Source: Sipunculus nudus
Lineage: Eukaryota; Annelida; Sipuncula; Golfingiida; Sipunculidae
Assembly (NCBI GenBank): GCA_026874595.1
Contig: CM049307.1
Span: forward strand, 98,268,330-98,332,329
Length of the DNA: 64,000 nucleotides
Direction of reading: 5' to 3'
Shown here: in pieces, positions 34,738-46,033 of the stretch
Numbering within the stretch: position 1 is the stretch's first letter
How the letters are laid out: every line of letters begins with the position of its first letter
Program-made: the position numbers and the translations under genes
Notes under the pieces: model-generated
Seen by the model: only the letters and a program-made list of their open reading frames with translations
What the model was told of the DNA's origin: nothing
The model's database searches: none

Positions 34738-35207
34738 CCATATCCCGAAAATGAAAAATCTACTTCGAGATATAAGTGTATGACATAAGATGTACCAGTT
34801 TCAAAAGGATTCCTGCAAAACTGTGGCCTGTAGAGTGTTATATGTAAGACAAAGAACCAGCAAGAAGACGACATTGAGGACAACTGACAGACAGACAGAC
34901 AATGACAATGCGATGACTAGACCATGTTATGAAGAAGACGTAGAGGAAAAAAAATGAGCCTAAGTTTGTGAAGATAGGACCAATATTGACAAAGCTATGA
35001 TGAAAATAAAATTTCGAAATTTTCTATGACCTTGTCCTCTGACCTATGTCGACGAAAAACAAGAGGCTTCGAGGACTTTTAACTTTCAATCAACTCTGTA
35101 AGTTTCAAATCGATTGCTACAAATTTGTGGACAGGAGCGTTCTGACAAACACACACACACACACACACAAACAAACCAACAAACAGACAAACGCAACTGA
35201 CCAACAT

Positions 35208-35240
35208 GCTTGCCGAATTCGAAGATTTCCGGTAAGCAAT
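35208..35240 (-). other. Terminal hairpin of family A
   Basis: The minus strand reads GCTTACCGGAAATCTTCG and ends GGCAAGC. GCTTGCCGGAAA pairs with the TTTTCGCAAGC arm in the copies at 49173 and 50093. It marks the start of the module and may be a structural end of the element. Confidence 0.5.
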
Positions 35241-35289
35241 AATATTCAATGGTAAAATATTAACTTTTTTTTAAAGCGGAGGTCTATTT

Positions 35290-35430
35290 TTATGTCTGTG
35301 TGTGTTTGTGATGGCGAGTGTGTGTTTGTGATGCTGTGTATTTGTGTGATGGTGTGTGCATGTTTGTGATGGATTGTGTTTGTGATATGATGTGTGATGG
35401 GTTGTGTGTGATGGTGTGTGTACAAAACAT
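35290..35430. repeat. GT-rich degenerate repeat
   Basis: Irregular repeats of TGTGTTTGTGATGG. Confidence 0.85.
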
Positions 35431-37567
35431 CGCAAGCTTTCTGATAACTCGATCACACCTTTTTTGCCCGCTTTGCAGCTGATGGGAGTCACCAATGAGT
35501 ATAATTCACAAAAAGAAAAACGAAATATTAAAGAAATATTTAAACCAATTTACATTGTATAAACTCGACTTACCTCGTTACCATGACGACTTCCATCTAT
35601 GACGCATGCTGCCTCGGCCTTAGACAGTTTGGCGAGTTTTTTTGTAAATGCAAGTAAACCAGGAAATTTTTCTGTTAAACTTAATGACGTCTTTCTTCAC
35701 AGGATATCACGTTACCACGTGGTAAATATACACATAAACCAAGCGGAAACCACCCGGTTCTTATGACATTCAATGGTTTAACATCCTTCTGAATAATTTT
35801 TATCTACTAAGTTTCCTTTTGGTATTTAAATGCAAAAGTACCTGAAAACGGCAGATATTTCACCAAACCTTAAACGTGCTCCCGCGGAGTTACTTTTTGC
35901 AGTCACGCATGGTTAGATCCTGTTTGTGTCTGAGTACTGAGGTGTTCACGCCAAGAATCTCTTGACGAATCCAGCCGGGACTAAGATCAATGACCGCTTA
36001 AAGTTCAGTCAGGTAAATTCAGGAAAGCCCAGGGCAGCGTTTACCAGCGACTGTGTAGTTCAGCGGCAATAACGAAATATTTCATTGCTTTAAACGAGCC
36101 TTGGTTGCTAGCCAACGGCACTTCGCGTTTTATTTACAGACGTAGCAGGTCTTTTGACCCTGTGAGCAATACAATGGAAAACAAAATAGTTAGAGCCTGG
36201 AAAGTCAACATTCATTAAAACATTCACAATGTCCGGGATAGGTTTTTCAAAGACAGTCTCGGTTACACATCACGATCTTAGCCCGCCAGAGAGAGTGCAA
36301 TAGTTATGGAAGAAGAATGGTAAAAAAAAGTTCGGTAAACTGAAAATGAAAATAAACAGTGTTCATGGTGCAGTGCTACCTAAGTCTTTCCATTCATTAA
36401 ACTACATCGTTAGCTTTATTAAAAAAAGGCGACCTGAATCAAACAGCTTAACAAATTTGAATTAAACTTATATGTATATCATTGCGCTTAGTTAAGAAGG
36501 GCCGTCGATAGAAATATAAAAAAAAAAAAACTGAAAAAACAGCGGAGAAGTTCTTTCAACGATGCATGAACAGTAAACTAAAGCCAAAAGACCTTATTAA
36601 TTGAGACCATATATATAAAAAGAACAAAATCATGTTTAAAATGTAAAATTTAAACTTATGTAAAAAGTACAATTGTCCAGGAAAATATGGTCTGTGGCTC
36701 ATTGGGAAATGAATCTTACAGACCGAGAAAGCCTAGAATTACAAAAAAAGCAGATACTTGTTTATGAAAATACAAGCAAATGGAGACAAGAAGAACAAAT
36801 AATATTCAGTAAAAATTGTGGCGGACAAGGAGAAAAGAAATATCCCAACATACCTAGTGTATTGTGGCTTCGTCGAGGAAATAACTCAAATACCTCGAAA
36901 TAGACGAGGCACCTTTAAATACAAAGAGGAATGTCTTGGCTATTTATTCAGAGATTAGTAAGGGTCACCTTATAAATGGTTCTCTTGATAATATTTGCAA
37001 TCGTGTTATGGGTATTTGATTAGCTTGTTTTTTATTTCATTATTATAATTATTGATAATTTTATCTAATTTAACTAAACCTTGCGAACACTGTGTTGGAC
37101 ATACCGTGTCTCTGTTGTCTGTGCATGCATATACCCTCAGTGTAACTTGCTCCCGTGTCTTTGATAAATATTGAATTTTCAAAGGCAAAGTTAGGACATT
37201 TATGATATTTAATGCTGCGTATGTGAGAAAGCTTCGTTGTTCATGCAGTATCGAAACTTGTTCTTTATTCAGTATCTGATTTTTCCTTTTCAAGAATATT
37301 TAATTTCCCTTTCATTGATGACCTGCAACTGAAATTGCTATTGACTTAAAATAAAAAAAAGTATTTACTATTCGATGAGAAATATTTTGAAGTATATCAA
37401 TGTATTGGTTGATCTTATCTTAGATAAAAGGAATATGAAACGAAATTAATATCGCAAACATGAAATTGTAAAAAATAACGTTCCATTGCCAAGATGCCTG
37501 CATAAATTATACAGAGTTAGAATTTAATAGGCAGTTAATGCTATGAATAGTTCGGTGAATTCATGAT
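35431..37567. other. Unique DNA, no gene seen
   Basis: Only short unrecognised frames, such as a plus-strand one at 36673-36903 without ATG and a 95-codon minus one at 37006-37293. I see no repeat or RNA gene. Confidence 0.45.
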
Positions 37568-37584
37568 GGGGGGGGGGGGGGGGG
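37568..37584. repeat. Poly(G) run of 17
   Basis: Homopolymer a few bases upstream of the SINE at 37606. Confidence 0.97.
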
Positions 37585-37605
37585 AGTCAGATATATGAAC
37601 AAGTC

Positions 37606-37880
37606 ATCGACTTTTGTGGCTCAGAGGTATAGCACAGGATTCAAAGCCGGGAGGTCTTGACATTTTTCCAAACCCAGCGTGACCGCCCTGCAGGCTTACT
37701 GTGTAGGCCGTTCCCAACAGCCCTGACTCACTCACAAACGGGTGTGTCTTTGGGAAGTTCTCTAGTGTTATGACCTGGCAATGGGGATGATTACATTCAC
37801 ACACCCAGGGCCTGTAGGTGGGGTAGACACCTGGCTCGGATGACCTAGGATATAAAATTAAATAATAGGAAGGTAGTGCT
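37606..37880 (+). mobile_element. tRNA-derived SINE, copy 1
   Basis: TGTGGCTCAGAGGTATAGCA (37616 on) is a near-canonical Pol III A box. A degenerate B box follows in GGTCTTGACATTTTTCC. The body has CCTGCAGGCTTACTG and ACTCACTCACAAACGGGTGT then GTCTTTGGGAAG. The element at 45722 shares A box, GCCGG.AGGT, CCCTGTAGGCTTAC, TCACTCACAAACGGGC and CGTCTTT in the same order, so the two are one family. Conserved central domains are known in metazoan SINEs, and this tail may be one. The 3' end and target duplication are not resolved. Confidence 0.6.
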
Positions 37881-38023
37881 ACCACCCTGTCACGCAGTCC
37901 AAAACCAAAACGTTACTCTGCAGATGTAAATATTTAGAATAAGAGCAAGCATTAAACAAATGGAGACCTGAACCTCAATAAAAAAACTTTATTTGAAAGT
38001 AAAAAAAAAGATTTATGAACAAG

Positions 38024-38077
38024 CCCCCCCCCCCCCACCCGCATAACAGAAGTTACCCCCCCCCCCCCCCCCCCCCC
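38024..38077. repeat. Two poly(C) runs (13 and 22)
   Basis: C13 at 38024-38036 and C22 at 38056-38077, separated by ACCCGCATAACAGAAGTTA, just before the inverted-terminal-repeat element. Confidence 0.97.
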
Positions 38078-38108
38078 GAGTATATTATTTTTATTCGCTC
38101 CCATTCAT

Positions 38109-39754
38109 TACCGTATTTCCTTGAAAAGCCGCCCGAGCGTTAATTTCAGGCCCTGCTTTGACCCGGCGTATAATCAAGGCTGGCTTCTGTTTCAGGCCGG
38201 CGTATATTATAAAATACATTATCAGGCTCGTCAGACAAACTAAAAAATAGAACACGTAGAAAAAATAAACCAAGGTCACTACTTATTGACACAATTGAAA
38301 ACATTGCCGGTACATGGATTGTGTTCACGACATTTCCTTAGAAGCGAAAGGTGTATATGGGACACGCGCAATCTTCACAGTCACGCACCATAATGAGAAT
38401 CAACCGGGAATCACAGCGAGAGATCTTAGTTTCCCACAAGAATCTGTATGCGCGGGCTTTTCGAAACCAGGTACCCAGGTGTTTCATGTGGCTGTCCCAT
38501 TATTTCTCACCGCTTGGAGCTGGTAACATTGAACACGAGGTGGCTCTTCCATTAATTGTTCTCCAATTACAACTGGAAACAATGGTTCCATCGAAATATG
38601 GGGGGGGTGGGGGTGGGGTGGTACTTATAATGGCACAGCGTAATTCATTTTCATAATACTTTCCTACTGTCTTTTACCTGCTACAGCTTGACACAGCGTA
38701 TTCAAGCGTTTCAGACCTGGTATATACTGAACACGGGTGGCTCTTCCATCAACGGTACACCGGGTTCAACTTGTAATATTGATGGGGGTGGGGTGGTACT
38801 TATAATGGCACAGCGTAATTCATTTTCATAATACTTTCCTACTGTCTTTTACCTGCTACAGCTTGACACAGCGTATTCAAGCGTTTCAGACCTGGTATAT
38901 ACTGAACACGGGTGGCTCTTCCATCAACGGTACACCGGGTTCAACTTGTAATATTGATCCCATCGAAATACTGGGGGTTGGTATTTTAAAATGGCACATC
39001 GTTACTCATTCTCATGACACTTTCCTCCCGTCTTTTTTACTGATACAGCTTGACAAAGCGTATTCAAGCGTTTTTGACCTGTTATATACTAAACACGGGC
39101 GGCTCTTCCATCAACGGTACACCGGGTTCAACGGGTTATAAAAAGGAGTGTAATTTGGCTTGACAGTAGCTACAAATGGTACCACTTAACGTTTGTACCA
39201 TCATTTGTGTCACATGCTACACAAGAAATATAAGCCAAAACGTGTTTGAAAAGTTCTATTTATCCAAAAGTGTGGTAGACTTTTACCGTACTAAGTTGTA
39301 CCGCTTTTGTCAAGCGGTACTATTTCCATCTAGCTTGACAGCAGTGATAGAGCTTCTCGTTCCTGACGTATTTGTGTATAGTTTATTAGGATCGGTGATC
39401 GACTTTAATCATAATTGACGAATCGGGAATATATGGTGTCCCTCATGGAAAAAGGCGTTCTCGTACGATAAAAGATTGACTTATTGACTAGAGGAATTAA
39501 ATATATTATCAATACAACACAAACTGAAATTCATACAACAATATGTGGCAATTTGACTGGTAAATTCACCAATTATAGTGAAGGGAAAAGACATCTGGCG
39601 GCAGACATGGAAAATATTCTGACCCCAGGCCTGTGATCAAGACCGGTGTCTATTTTAAGCCGGCGTTTATTTTTCTGGGACATTGCTTTGCTCCGGCGAC
39701 TAAATAAGGCAGGCGACTATTTAAGGCCCGGCGTCTGATCAAGGAAATACGGTA
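38109..39754. mobile_element. TA-flanked inverted-terminal-repeat element
   Basis: Starts TA|CCGTATTTCCTTGA (38109-38124) and ends TCAAGGAAATACGG|TA (39739-39754), a perfect 14-bp inverted terminal repeat with a TA target duplication. Subterminal motifs recur on both sides: GCCCTGCTTTGACCCGGCGT, ATAATCAAGG and CAGGCCGGCGTATAT on the left, and AAGCCGGCGTTTATTTT, CCGGCGACTAAATAAGGC and GGCCCGGCGTCTGATCAAGG on the right. Similar ends with GCCGGCGTATAAT-like arrays occur on DNA transposons in many animals; I do not assign a superfamily. The 1.64-kb interior has no transposase and contains a three-copy direct repeat, so this is a non-autonomous element. Confidence 0.8.
38588..39135. repeat. ~178-bp tandem repeat, three copies
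   Basis: Units start near 38588, 38781 and 38958 and share ATGGCACAGCGTAATTCATT, CTACAGCTTGACACAGCGTA, TTCAAGCGTTT.GACCTG, TATATACTGAACACGGGTGG, CTCTTCCATCAACGGTACAC and CGGGTTCAAC. The first two are nearly identical, so their duplication is the most recent; the third is more diverged. Located inside the TA-flanked element. Confidence 0.92.
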
Positions 39755-39819
39755 TACATTATGGAAGTACGTTAATTGAAGTGTACAAAATGTACAAAAT
39801 TGTATTAGTTATATAAGTC

Positions 39820-40020
39820 ATGAAATATCTTACCTTTGGTTTCTATGCAATTGTTTTGATGACAGATATAGCCACTTCATTCAATTATTTTGTTCAAGAT
39901 TATGTGGCTGCACATTCGGACAAAAAGGATAATAAAAATGTTATTGTTACTGTATTGACATCACAGTCGTTATTACTTGCCGCTGTTTATGTACATTTTA
40001 TGTGTTCAAAGCAGATTTGA
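39820..40020 (+). CDS. Unrecognised 66-codon open frame, possible membrane peptide
   Basis: ATG-initiated frame ending TGA. The predicted peptide has two hydrophobic stretches, residues about 4-23 (starting YLTFGFYAIVLM) and about 42-60 (ending LLLAAVYVHFM), separated by a charged segment with DKKDNKN. Composition is protein-like and not repeat-derived, and it starts 66 bp after the end of the TA-flanked element. There is no TATA box, good Kozak context (AGTCATGA) or identifiable family. It may be an exon fragment or chance. Confidence 0.15.
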   Translation: MKYLTFGFYAIVLMTDIATSFNYFVQDYVAAHSDKKDNKNVIVTVLTSQSLLLAAVYVHFMCSKQI

Positions 40021-43000
40021 CTTTGAACTTTTGCCAACGTTATAAGATAAATATGAAAATAATCCATGGTTTGAGGCGGATATAGCTAAATATTTGTTAC
40101 TTTCACGTCAATACACTATAACTAGCAGCATTGTGATTGTGGATGTGCAGAAAGTGTTCTTGTTAATGTTGCACAACCTTATTCCTAAAATACACAAAAA
40201 AGCTTAGTTACATTATTTAATTTTATTATTATATCATTTGTAAAAGGACATTCTGATTAAGAATTTCAAATCAAGAAAGCATTAACGTTTATCCTTGAGC
40301 TTAAATAAATTTATTCTAAAATCTGAGTACAAGTGTATAACGCGGCAGCCCATCACGGATGGCATCTTGATTCTTGGCCTTTGCACTTGGGACCATTCCA
40401 CCACAATATCATGGACTCCGAATTCATTAGGGCTGTTTCCTTACAATAGTCGAACCACCTATTGACCCTAGACTTTTTTATTTAACATCTCTGACTGATA
40501 TATTAAGTGTACTGTTTGGTATAGTGTATTTTTAGGCTCTTGAGCACCTGAATAACCTCACTGCACGCTTGTCAAGTCGCATTCTTCTATAGCGAATGAC
40601 ACACTTCATTTTTGGTGTAAACAGAAATTATCACTGTCCATTGTTTGAATAACTATTTACGTCATAAGTATGTGCATAATCGAGTAGCACTCAAAGGGAT
40701 TTTTGACAACATATATTATTTTTCTAAACTATAAGCTTTATTTGAACTTTATGAACTTTAAAAGCAACTTCATAGATCACAATTGCGGAGATGAAAAGGT
40801 GAACTTTTAGAATCCCGTCCCAAAATGGTTCACAGTCATTTACATGTCATCACAAATTATGACAGTCAACAATTTAATACGGAATGATCAACTCAACACT
40901 TTTTACACACATACAGTGGTGACGTGTTTGTACGAAAGATTCATAACAAAAAAAAAAATGATTCGTAATTATAATGCAAAAATAATGCTATAAGATAGAG
41001 CTTGTTATATGCTTCTATCTCTTTTGATAAGCAAGTGTCTCCTGACAGATTTTCAGTAATGGTCATAAATTACATACAGCAACTTGCGATACTTACAAAT
41101 TACATAGCAAATGACCTTGACTCGGAATCTACTTCACTTAACAATTTGCATAAAAGCCGTCAGCAAAGAATAATACAAGATATATCAGTATCCTTATCTT
41201 ACTTATCTTTTTTTTTTTTGCTGTATTAGAATTGCGACATCAAAATAAAGACTAGGGTAAAAAAATGTACTCTTAAATTCAATTCTAATTAAAATTGGAT
41301 TCAAAGGAAAAACTGAATTTATATTTAAAATGAACAATTTGTGTAAGAATCTTAAATGAAATGCCAGTATAAAAATGATCGAGTAAAGTAGTAAAGTTAG
41401 TTTCATTCTGAAAATTGAAATTCTGTACCTGTTCACCACTTGGAACGTGACCTTTCACTTAATGTCATGATTTAACGTGATTTATTGTAATGTATGAAAT
41501 GTTCACGAATTAATACCCCACGCTGTCCTTTCTCTACCACATCCAGGGATCAAATATCTACGGATCACCTTCGTCATAATAATGCTTAAACTAGAAATAT
41601 GCATTCTATAGAATACAAGCCTTCGCCATGTGGGGGTACCTTTTGTTGGATGTTTCCATGTACTTTTTCGGTACATATTCCCTGGTTCCTTCCTGCATAA
41701 ATGACTGTACTTTCTTAAATATTACTTGATGACGGTCCTGAATCGTAATCCACACAAGAATCTAATCGGCTCCATTGGCCCTTTCACTAGCCGCCTGAAA
41801 ATTCCAAGATATTATGTTCATGTTTGCGCTAGTTATAATATGAACAAATGAACAAACACACAAATTCACACAAACACAACCGAAGGGGAATGAACGCGTA
41901 CCCCCCAGGCCGAGGCAATAATGCTGATAGATCAAATTGTACTTGCAGCTTTGGTGTAGTTAACAGCAACTGTCTTTGGTGAAGTGTTGTGCCACAGAAT
42001 TAGAACGAAGCAGTTTTATTCTAGAGCTCCTCAGTTATTTGAGTTTTAATGTTTTATCTAATTTAATAATACGTTTATCCAGCTATAATTTTAGGATTTT
42101 GGAGTGATTTAAAAAAAGCGTTATTCAACTTTTGAGTCACCTGATACAAGTCCGGTTACCACCAAACCAACTCCTACATAACCGCTTGGACGATATCCTC
42201 GGAATACTTTCGCAAGCCGGATGACGAAAAGTGCACAGGTACGATTGGCTAGTTAAAAATTCCCTGGAATACTCTCTGATTTTCCAAATACTAAGTGATC
42301 GTATAACAGGCGCCAAATGCCACATTAAAAACTAGAAAACACACATACACACTCCGCGCCAAAACTAATGAATTTGCCTCGATCTTCAAGACTCATTGTT
42401 TTCATACCTGTTAGTCAAATGATCCATATCGTTTCTCGTCGATTTATGTGATCATATTATTTTCCTATCTTTTGGACTCTTATATTTTAAATATGTGAAA
42501 AATAAATCAACCAACCCACCATAAAATGAGCCTGAGAAATATTAACATACATAAAAAGTTTTATTTATATATGTCACTATATAACAACGGAGTCTTCAAA
42601 GGGGATTTGCCAAAACAGATGTTCATCTGATATCCCAAGAACGCTGGTAACATTTATCATATAACGTAAGATTTGCGCAATTCGAGGACAGTTGAGCGGA
42701 CACATGCAATCACTTGGTCTGGGGCATGACTTGTGGAAATGGAAAAGGGTAATTAAATGCCCTTTGTCTCGCTGAATGCATATTACGGTATCATTGATGT
42801 AATTATGGCATCTCTGGTTTGAAAGATTCATTTTCCGGGAAGACAAAGTCGTATGAATGCTGCGTGATGACTGATATTAAACTTTATACTGAGACAAATC
42901 CAGTAGGCCCACACGAGAGTGATCAAACACCATAGGCACCTGCACGCTCCCCCTGATCAAAGTGAGTACATACAGGGGTCGTATATTTATAATCAATTTA

Positions 43001-43599
43001 GTTTTTATAAATAATTAATTAATTGCTATTTTCCTATATAATGTTGTGCATGTAGAGCGGCAATTATGGTCATTGCTTTTAAATTTATATTGTATCTGGG
43101 ACAATCCACGGGAAAGCAGTTTATACCGAAATACAGTTATTTAATCGACCGTTAATACAAGGGGCGTATTGAGGGTGTAAGGCAGAAGGGGCCTCTTCCT
43201 GTTTCCGGCATAAAACATTGAAAAATAGAAAACGCATTTTCGCCTCCTACCGACTATAGCATTTGAATTTGCCTCCCCTCCCTTTATTTTCCTGTTTCTA
43301 TTTGTAATGTATATTATGATGGTTTTAAAATGTGGAGGAATCAAATCAGGAACATTTATGCCCTGATAATGGGCGGGAGGGGTGCATATCACCGTTATGA
43401 TTCAGAACTGTTTAGCTATGCTCTTAGCGTTTTTATGATTATTTTTGGTGAGACCTTCATATTTAATAGTGATTTATTGAGTCAGCGATACACTTATTTT
43501 TTTTTGCACATTTACCCATTGCATGTAAAGTGTAGTTCATATACACGTATATTTTATAATGTTAAATGTCAAACCCAACACAATGGATATCTCTGGAAT

Positions 43600-43601
<2 letters not shown>
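40021..43601. other. Unique DNA, no gene seen
   Basis: About 3.6 kb of AT-rich sequence. Frames at 41002-41229 (plus) and 42577-42846 (minus, containing a CPRPSDCMCPLNC stretch) are unrecognised, and the latter begins without ATG. No tandem repeat or RNA gene. Confidence 0.45.

Positions 43602-43667
<66 letters not shown>
43602..43667. repeat. (CA)n(TA)n microsatellite
   Basis: About 15 CA followed by about 16 TA dinucleotides. Confidence 0.97.
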
Positions 43668-43669
<2 letters not shown>

Positions 43670-43780
43670 CACAAGCACCCAGCAATTTTCTTAACATTTT
43701 TCTTAACTCGGTTACCTGAAGAGTGCTGAACGTTATGCACGAACCCTGCAATGTAGTGAATGTATATCTTGTATACATAA

Positions 43781-43840
43781 AAGAAATGGAACATGAATAC
43801 ATAGAAAAGTCGGTTCAAGTGTATTCATGTTCTATTTCTT
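43781..43840. other. 20-bp-stem, 20-nt-loop inverted repeat
   Basis: AAGAAATGGAACATGAATAC (43781-43800) is matched at 19 of 20 positions by the reverse complement of GTATTCATGTTCTATTTCTT (43821-43840). This would fold to a 60-nt hairpin. It may be a miRNA-like precursor, the remains of a small inverted-repeat element or a replication-slippage palindrome. The (CA)n/(TA)n tract and another (TA)n tract flank it. Confidence 0.7.
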
Positions 43841-43880
43841 CGTACAACGAAGCAGCATTGCTATTCATTCATCTCTCTAT

Positions 43881-43883
<3 letters not shown>

Positions 43884-43934
<51 letters not shown>
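43884..43934. repeat. (TA)n microsatellite
   Basis: About 24 TA dinucleotides. Confidence 0.97.
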
Positions 43935-43935
<1 letters not shown>

Positions 43936-44442
43936 GTTTAAATATAGTTTATTTATTCAAAATGTATATTTTATATTTGTCTGCACTCTGCGAACTGGGA
44001 ATAATTGCCTTATGGATATACACGCTTTACACGCAAAACACCAGATTTCGCGGAGTCCGGGGTCAGGAATTAAGCTGGTTAATCACAAGAAAATTAGAAA
44101 CTACGGAAAGTACGAGTACTGTAGGTTCACGGACTGCATTAATCAGAAAGGTCACCTGGTCCAAATGACATTTCTTATATAGCACCTGTGTAAAACCTGA
44201 ATTTTTAGTCTCGTTTAAGGCCACGCCTATATATAAAGCAACATTCTGATGTGAAACTTTTATGCCCCGTGGTGACGTGATGACAAATTTGTTTAAGTCA
44301 AATGCCACACACATATCGTGTGCCACACACACTTGTTTTCTTCTATGCTCATTTAGGGATAGGGACCCGAGAGGCACAAAAAAATTGAGGGTTTAAGCTA
44401 GTTTCTAGTTATTTCAGGAGCAAACTATGAATACATAGACGA

Positions 44443-44444
<2 letters not shown>
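43935..44444. other. Unique DNA, no gene seen
   Basis: Overlapping unrecognised frames on both strands (82-113 codons), none with supporting context. Confidence 0.4.

Positions 44445-44526
<82 letters not shown>
44445..44526. repeat. (TA)n microsatellite
   Basis: About 40 TA dinucleotides, the longest pure TA run in the window. Confidence 0.97.
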
Positions 44527-44528
<2 letters not shown>

Positions 44529-45721
44529 TGCTATCTGAAGCCATGAAAAACGCCTAATCTGGGTCAGACAAACGACTCGGCGCATGCACTCCTTTACTTT
44601 GGTTGCGTTGCATTCGTTCTAACTTTGTTCACCTAACCACTACTTGCATAAGCAGGCAATACTGAGCACATCCGCCATGGTGAAGGAAAGAAATTAAGTT
44701 TGGGATCAATTGGTGCAGTTGATATGCCGATCTGTATCCAGAACCGTCCAAATTCGCTCACTTTTGCCTGGTGTGTCTTGTGTTCTTCAGTACAATATCT
44801 TTAAAATACCCGATGCTAAAAAATAGCATCTCCTATCCCTTATGCCCGCTTTAGCACAAAATGTTGCATTACCATTAACGCAAAACCTTTGAGATACAAA
44901 GCGGACAAGAAGATACCTTTTATGTCAATTAGCTTTAGTGAGTAATTGACGGGATCTGCTTTTTATGGTGCCGTCAACGTCAAGAAAGTTAGGTGAGTGA
45001 CAATGACCTTATGTTATCTTATCTAGGTCCTCACAAGCGGTTTGCTGGCTGCACGGCTTTGGGGGGCTATCTCGATTGTGTTGCCGACGGCCACCCCCTT
45101 ACTTCTCCATACCTAGCCGTATTAGAACGTTTTTTATATTAAATTATGATAATATTTTATAGTATAAAACGTAATTGAGGAAGTCATTAATATTGTCTAG
45201 GCTGCCCCTTGCTGGTGGATGGCGTGGCTACTCTCTGGGTTACCTGGCTCACTTCAAGCATTTTATTTGATTTCTGAGGGAGCTGGGGGGGGGGGGGGGG
45301 GTATGGCAGGTTCAGAACATCCCCTCACTTACCTGTAACGTCACATGCATCATATTCTTCGATTACATTCCTCATAATAAAAAATAAAGTCAGTCAGGGC
45401 CTAACAAAGGGACAGAAAAAGCAATCATAGAACGCATGTCTCCGCCAAAACCTCTATCCGTAAAGAGGCCCTGAGTGAAAATATCTCGACATTCTTAATA
45501 AAATCACTAAAATTCATTAAGGATAGGTGAAATCGATTTTCAAACAATTGGTCCAGCGCTGCAAAGCCTGTATGTGAGGAGACAGGGGCCTGTACGCTAC
45601 CAAGATACCGTGCTTCAGCGAGCCGCTCGTAAGTCCATTTGATGAACTTGACCAATGAAAAAAAGCCTTGTAAACCCTCTCCGTTTCTGGTTCAGCAGCG
45701 TGTAAGCAACGTGTGTGACGG
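44527..45721. other. Unique DNA with G17 run
   Basis: A G17 run is at 45285-45301. A 76-codon minus frame (45425-45655) lacks ATG at its start and is unrecognised. Nothing else is supported. Confidence 0.45.
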
Positions 45722-45905
45722 CTTCTCTGGTCTCATGGTAGAACACAGGACTCTTAGCCGGAGGTAGTAAGTTAAAATCTCAGCCGAGGAGCGGTGAAAT
45801 ATTCCCGCTCGGCCAATACCCAGGGTAAGGGCCCTGTAGGCTTACGGGAAGGTTGTATCCAATAGACGTGTATCACTCACAAACGGGCACGTCTTTAATA
45901 TTTTA
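45722..45905 (+). mobile_element. tRNA-derived SINE, copy 2
   Basis: Head TCTGGTCTCATGGTAGAACA is an A-box-like tRNA start. AAGTTAAAATCTCAGCC stands where the B box should be, and the body shares CCCTGTAGGCTTAC, TCACTCACAAACGGGC and ACGTCTTT with the element at 37606. Overall more diverged and shorter; the tail runs into AT-rich sequence at about 45900. Confidence 0.55.
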
Positions 45906-45995
45906 TATAAAGAAGCATTATTCCACTTTTTATCAATGTATGGTCACAAAGAATTTATTCTTTAAATATGTGAATGGTTGAAACAAGTTGGAATA

Positions 45996-46033
45996 TATAT
46001 GTGATATATATGTGATATATATGTGATATATTA
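45996..46033. repeat. 11-bp AT-rich tandem repeat
   Basis: Three units of GTGATATATAT. Confidence 0.9.

Larger units (their letters stand above)
34500..35245 (-). mobile_element. Dispersed family A module, minus strand
   Basis: The reverse complement starts ATTGCTTACCGGAAATCTTC, then TGTTGGTCAGTTGCG, a TGTTTGT-rich stretch expanded to CA/GT repeats, AATTTGTAGCAATCGATTTG, AAACTTACAG, TCTTGTTTTTCG and GGTCAGAGGACAAGGTCA. These phrases occur in the same order at 49172-49370 and 53130-53290 on the plus strand. The continuation (34500-34900) matches the second module type: CAGTTGTCCTC, TTGCTGGTTCT, GGAATCCTTTTGAAAC, ATATCTCG, CTCF-like core, CCATATCTC, AGCTTATTTT. No coding sequence is seen. Confidence 0.75.
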
